Source: Brevibacillus laterosporus (lineage in GTDB: Bacteria > Bacillota > Bacilli > Brevibacillales > Brevibacillaceae). From it: a stretch of DNA of 64,000 nt. This document shows positions 62,211 to 64,000 of this stretch, one piece after another (within the stretch, counting starts at the first letter, position 1; the number at the start of each line of letters is the position of its first letter). The stretch spans positions 2,722,001-2,786,000 of the forward strand of contig CP033464.1 of assembly GCA_007833815.1 (NCBI GenBank), in the 5' to 3' direction. The translations under genes were made by a program, and so were the position numbers. The notes under the pieces are model-generated. The model searched no databases. It was not told the origin of the DNA and saw nothing but the letters and a program-made list of their open reading frames with translations.

Positions 62211-63190
62211 CCAGCCTTCCAAGCTGGTCGCGTGGGTTCGATTCCCATCACCCGCTCCATAGATTTTTTCTCTAATTGCCTTGTATATCAAGGCTTTTTT
62301 TATTTTTATCTCTCTGTATACTTTTCTCATAATCCCACCTAGCGTCTTTCTCATTTAGAGAGAGGCGTTTTTATTTGCCCGTATTAAGAAGGAAGAGGAA
62401 ATATGGAAGAGGCGGTCATTAACATTGTACTCCAACAAGGCCCATTTGCGGCTCTGTTTGTATGGTTACTATTTTCTACTAAGAAAGAGGGAAGAGAGAA
62501 CGTGAAGCCAGATTGGTTTAGTAATTGCAGTCGGTGCATAGCTAAAGAATTAAGAGTGGTACCCAAATACACTTATTCCACTGGCTATCGCAACGCTTAT
62601 CTGTTTGGTGGAGACTTTCTTGAAGCAGGAAAATTAGATTCATTGAGGCTACTGCCGCAATTGGTATCCATTCGGGCTTGAAGAAACTACCCCTTGATTT
62701 TCCGGTGGTGCTAGATATAGAAACAACGAAAGGATTAAAAGCGCCACAGATTACAACGTTTTGTTTAGCGTTTCTTACTCACATCAAGGCTCGCACAGAT
62801 AAAACCCCTATCCTTTAACAGGGGCATCTTTTGCTAAGACTTACTTAAATAAAGAGCTTGCTGGCTTCCCATTGTGGGTTGCTGATTATGGAACAAATCA
62901 GCCTATGGGAAACCCAATATGGAGCCGTTGGGCGGTATTCCAGCATTCCGATTGTGGGAAAGTGGCTGGTATCAAAGGCAACGTAGACATGAACTGGATG
63001 GAAAAAGACTTTTGGAATGCAAATATGAAGGGGAAACAACTGTGGATAAAATGTTAGCAGATGAACTTATCTTGGTTTTGAAAACACAATGGAAAGTTAG
63101 TGACGCAATGGGAATGAAGGAGCAAGCGAAATACCTTGGTGAACTTGCTGATAGGGTACGCGTTGCTAGTGGTCAGGAGCCTCAGAATAA
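62211..63190 (+). repeat. Direct repeat copy 2 (about 980 bp), right boundary of the island
   Basis: Begins exactly with the tRNA-Gly 3' half (attR, 62211-62259), which here lacks the 5' half of a tRNA and so is not a gene. It then repeats the terminators and the dead lysis module of copy 1. The two copies lie 5631 bases apart, giving the length of the island. Confidence 0.95.
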
Positions 63191-63194
63191 GTAA
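62403..63194 (+). pseudogene. Phage lysis relic, copy 2: holin start fused to broken GH25 lysozyme
   Basis: Same fused holin/lysozyme relic as copy 1. It shares the fusion point and the one-base loss in CCTATCCTTTAACAGGGG (expected TATACAGGG-like reading). In addition it lacks one C near 62636 (TTAGATTC against TTAGCATTC in copy 1), so the first frame ends earlier (62681). The C-terminal piece ends ASGQEPQNK at 63194. Copy 2 is thus one mutation further decayed. Confidence 0.8.
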
Positions 63195-63241
63195 TTTAGC
63201 TTGTAGATAAAACGAAAAAAGGAATGACTACAAATAACAGT

Positions 63242-63278
63242 ATAAACGTCCGAATTTGAAGTTCGGACGTTTATTTTC
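63242..63278. terminator. Bidirectional terminator right of the repeat
   Basis: AAACGTCCGAA pairs perfectly with TTCGGACGTTT around a seven-base loop. It serves the minus-strand gene ending at 63309. Confidence 0.85.
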
Positions 63279-63308
63279 TTTGATTACTTGAATTTTTCGA
63301 AATCTATT

Positions 63309-64000
63309 TTATAAATCTTTGAAGGTTTCTTCGATTGTTCCAGTATTGAAAGTAACATTGGAATCAAGATTTCTGTAATAGTATACATAATGGTTATGTT
63401 GAAACTGGATTCTTCCTTTTCTATTTGTTACACGAACTCCGGGTTCCCATACAAAATTATTTTTTGCTGTCTTGGTTCCCAAAGCTATATCCACATTCCA
63501 TTTAGCATAGTTATCCGATAGACTGGATTGGTCAGTAATATTTGCTGATTTCGTATTAAACGTCCAACTTATTGAGGGAACCAAACCGGATAGTCCAACA
63601 GATGCAGACGAATCGGTATCAGTAGTGTATGGTCCATAAGAACGAATGGTCTGTGTATCATCGGCTAATCCAGTATGTTTATAACGCATTGACAATTGAC
63701 GTGTTTGATAATCATTTCTTGGCTCCGACTGATTAAAATACTTAACATCCCACACGGAAACTTTTTTCTTATCTAATGTGGAGGTTCCTTTTCTTGTATA
63801 GTCAACGTTGCTTGTATATACTCCAGCTAATTCATCTCGTCTTTCATCTCTAATTCGATACGTGTAAGATTCGGAGCGAGTATCCTCATCAGAAGAGATA
63901 GAATTTTGATTTTCAGTTTCTTCAACTTTGTCTTTAATATGTGTACGGATTTCATCTAAAGGTACTTCTTCTACCTGATCAAAAATGTAATCTACACGAA
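63309..64000 (-). CDS. Unknown probably secreted protein, N-terminal part outside window
   Basis: An open minus-strand frame enters from the right edge (reading VDYIFDQVEEVPLDEIRTHI) and runs to a stop at 63309, so at least 230 residues. The first visible part is charged and helical (KDKVEETENQNSISSDEDTR). The rest appears beta-rich: SSASVGLSGLVPSISWTFNT, NYAKWNVDIALGTKTAKNNF, WEPGVRVTNRKGRIQFQHNH and a tail FNTGTIEETFKDL. No known motif. The general layout (acidic helices, then a Ser/Gly/aromatic beta region) resembles the secreted protein at 60308-61174, though I cannot claim homology by eye. The start lies outside the window. Confidence 0.6.
   Translation of the reverse strand, partial: RVDYIFDQVEEVPLDEIRTHIKDKVEETENQNSISSDEDTRSESYTYRIRDERRDELAGVYTSNVDYTRKGTSTLDKKKVSVWDVKYFNQSEPRNDYQTRQLSMRYKHTGLADDTQTIRSYGPYTTDTDSSASVGLSGLVPSISWTFNTKSANITDQSSLSDNYAKWNVDIALGTKTAKNNFVWEPGVRVTNRKGRIQFQHNHYVYYYRNLDSNVTFNTGTIEETFKDL

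Noticed and set aside
62211-62259. Possible second tRNA-Gly gene
   Set aside because: Only the 3' half is present; the acceptor 5' strand and D-arm are missing, so it is an attachment-site copy.
1-64000. CRISPR array, rRNA genes or replication origin
   Set aside because: No regularly spaced short repeats, rRNA segments or DnaA-box clusters were noticed.

Overview
The window looks like a chromosomal segment of an endospore-forming Firmicute of the Paenibacillaceae, most likely Brevibacillus. This is inferred from a low-to-medium GC content, strong AGGAGG ribosome binding sites, an S-box (SAM-I) leader and an argS T-box, tiny YjcZ-type proteins, DUF2621, DUF2653 and Spo0E-type genes, and GH25 phage endolysin relics. 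No database search was possible, so species and family names rest on motif recognition.

Layout. 1-3300: argS (3' end outside the window) behind a T-box, an unknown protein and two tiny YjcZ-like membrane proteins. 3300-8900: SAM-I riboswitch, cobalamin-dependent metH and the bifunctional yitJ, a methionine/C1 unit. 8900-24120: housekeeping and transport, including a NirD-like protein with a NirC-type channel, tryptophanase, BrnQ, EamA exporter, M32 carboxypeptidase, prfC, MFS and a complete ECF transporter (S, T, two ATPases). 24120-31500: a patchy zone with gene remnants, a Cys/Arg/Phe-only micro-peptide, a YdcF-type secreted protein, a decayed IS3-family element carrying a broken DUF4180 gene, a sulfurtransferase and a HAD phosphatase. 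31700-34800: TPR protein, a nitroreductase with a perfect Fur box, and a MarR regulator.

35000-42400 is a candidate RiPP (ribosomally made, modified peptide) cluster. It has two radical SAM/SPASM maturases flanking a 44-residue putative precursor with a Cys-Cys pair, then a TPR protein, a B12-binding radical SAM enzyme and an MFS exporter. 42490-45080 is an ABC importer of the NMT1/SsuA/ThiY type. 45260-50730 holds RNase Z, an alpha/beta hydrolase, a complete IS1182-like element and a DMT transporter. 51000-56300 has YqxD, a PAP2 phosphatase, tRNA-Asn and tRNA-Thr, a Tim44-like protein, DUF2653 and a bd-type quinol oxidase.

56458-64000: tRNA-Leu and tRNA-Gly(TCC), then a 5.6-kb island inserted at the 3' end of tRNA-Gly. 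It is bounded by a ~980-bp direct repeat that carries the tRNA 3' half and a broken holin/lysozyme module. The island carries an XRE-TPR (RRNPP-type) regulator with a 42-residue secreted pro-peptide directly downstream, a Spo0E-like phosphatase, two promoters sharing an identically spaced 38-bp dyad, a secreted protein and a lipoprotein. I read it as a mobile peptide-quorum-sensing module that may act on host sporulation.

At least eight places show one-base frameshifts in otherwise well conserved genes, including essential argS and metH, where the same G6-for-G7 run is found. Part of the apparent gene breakage is therefore probably sequencing error.
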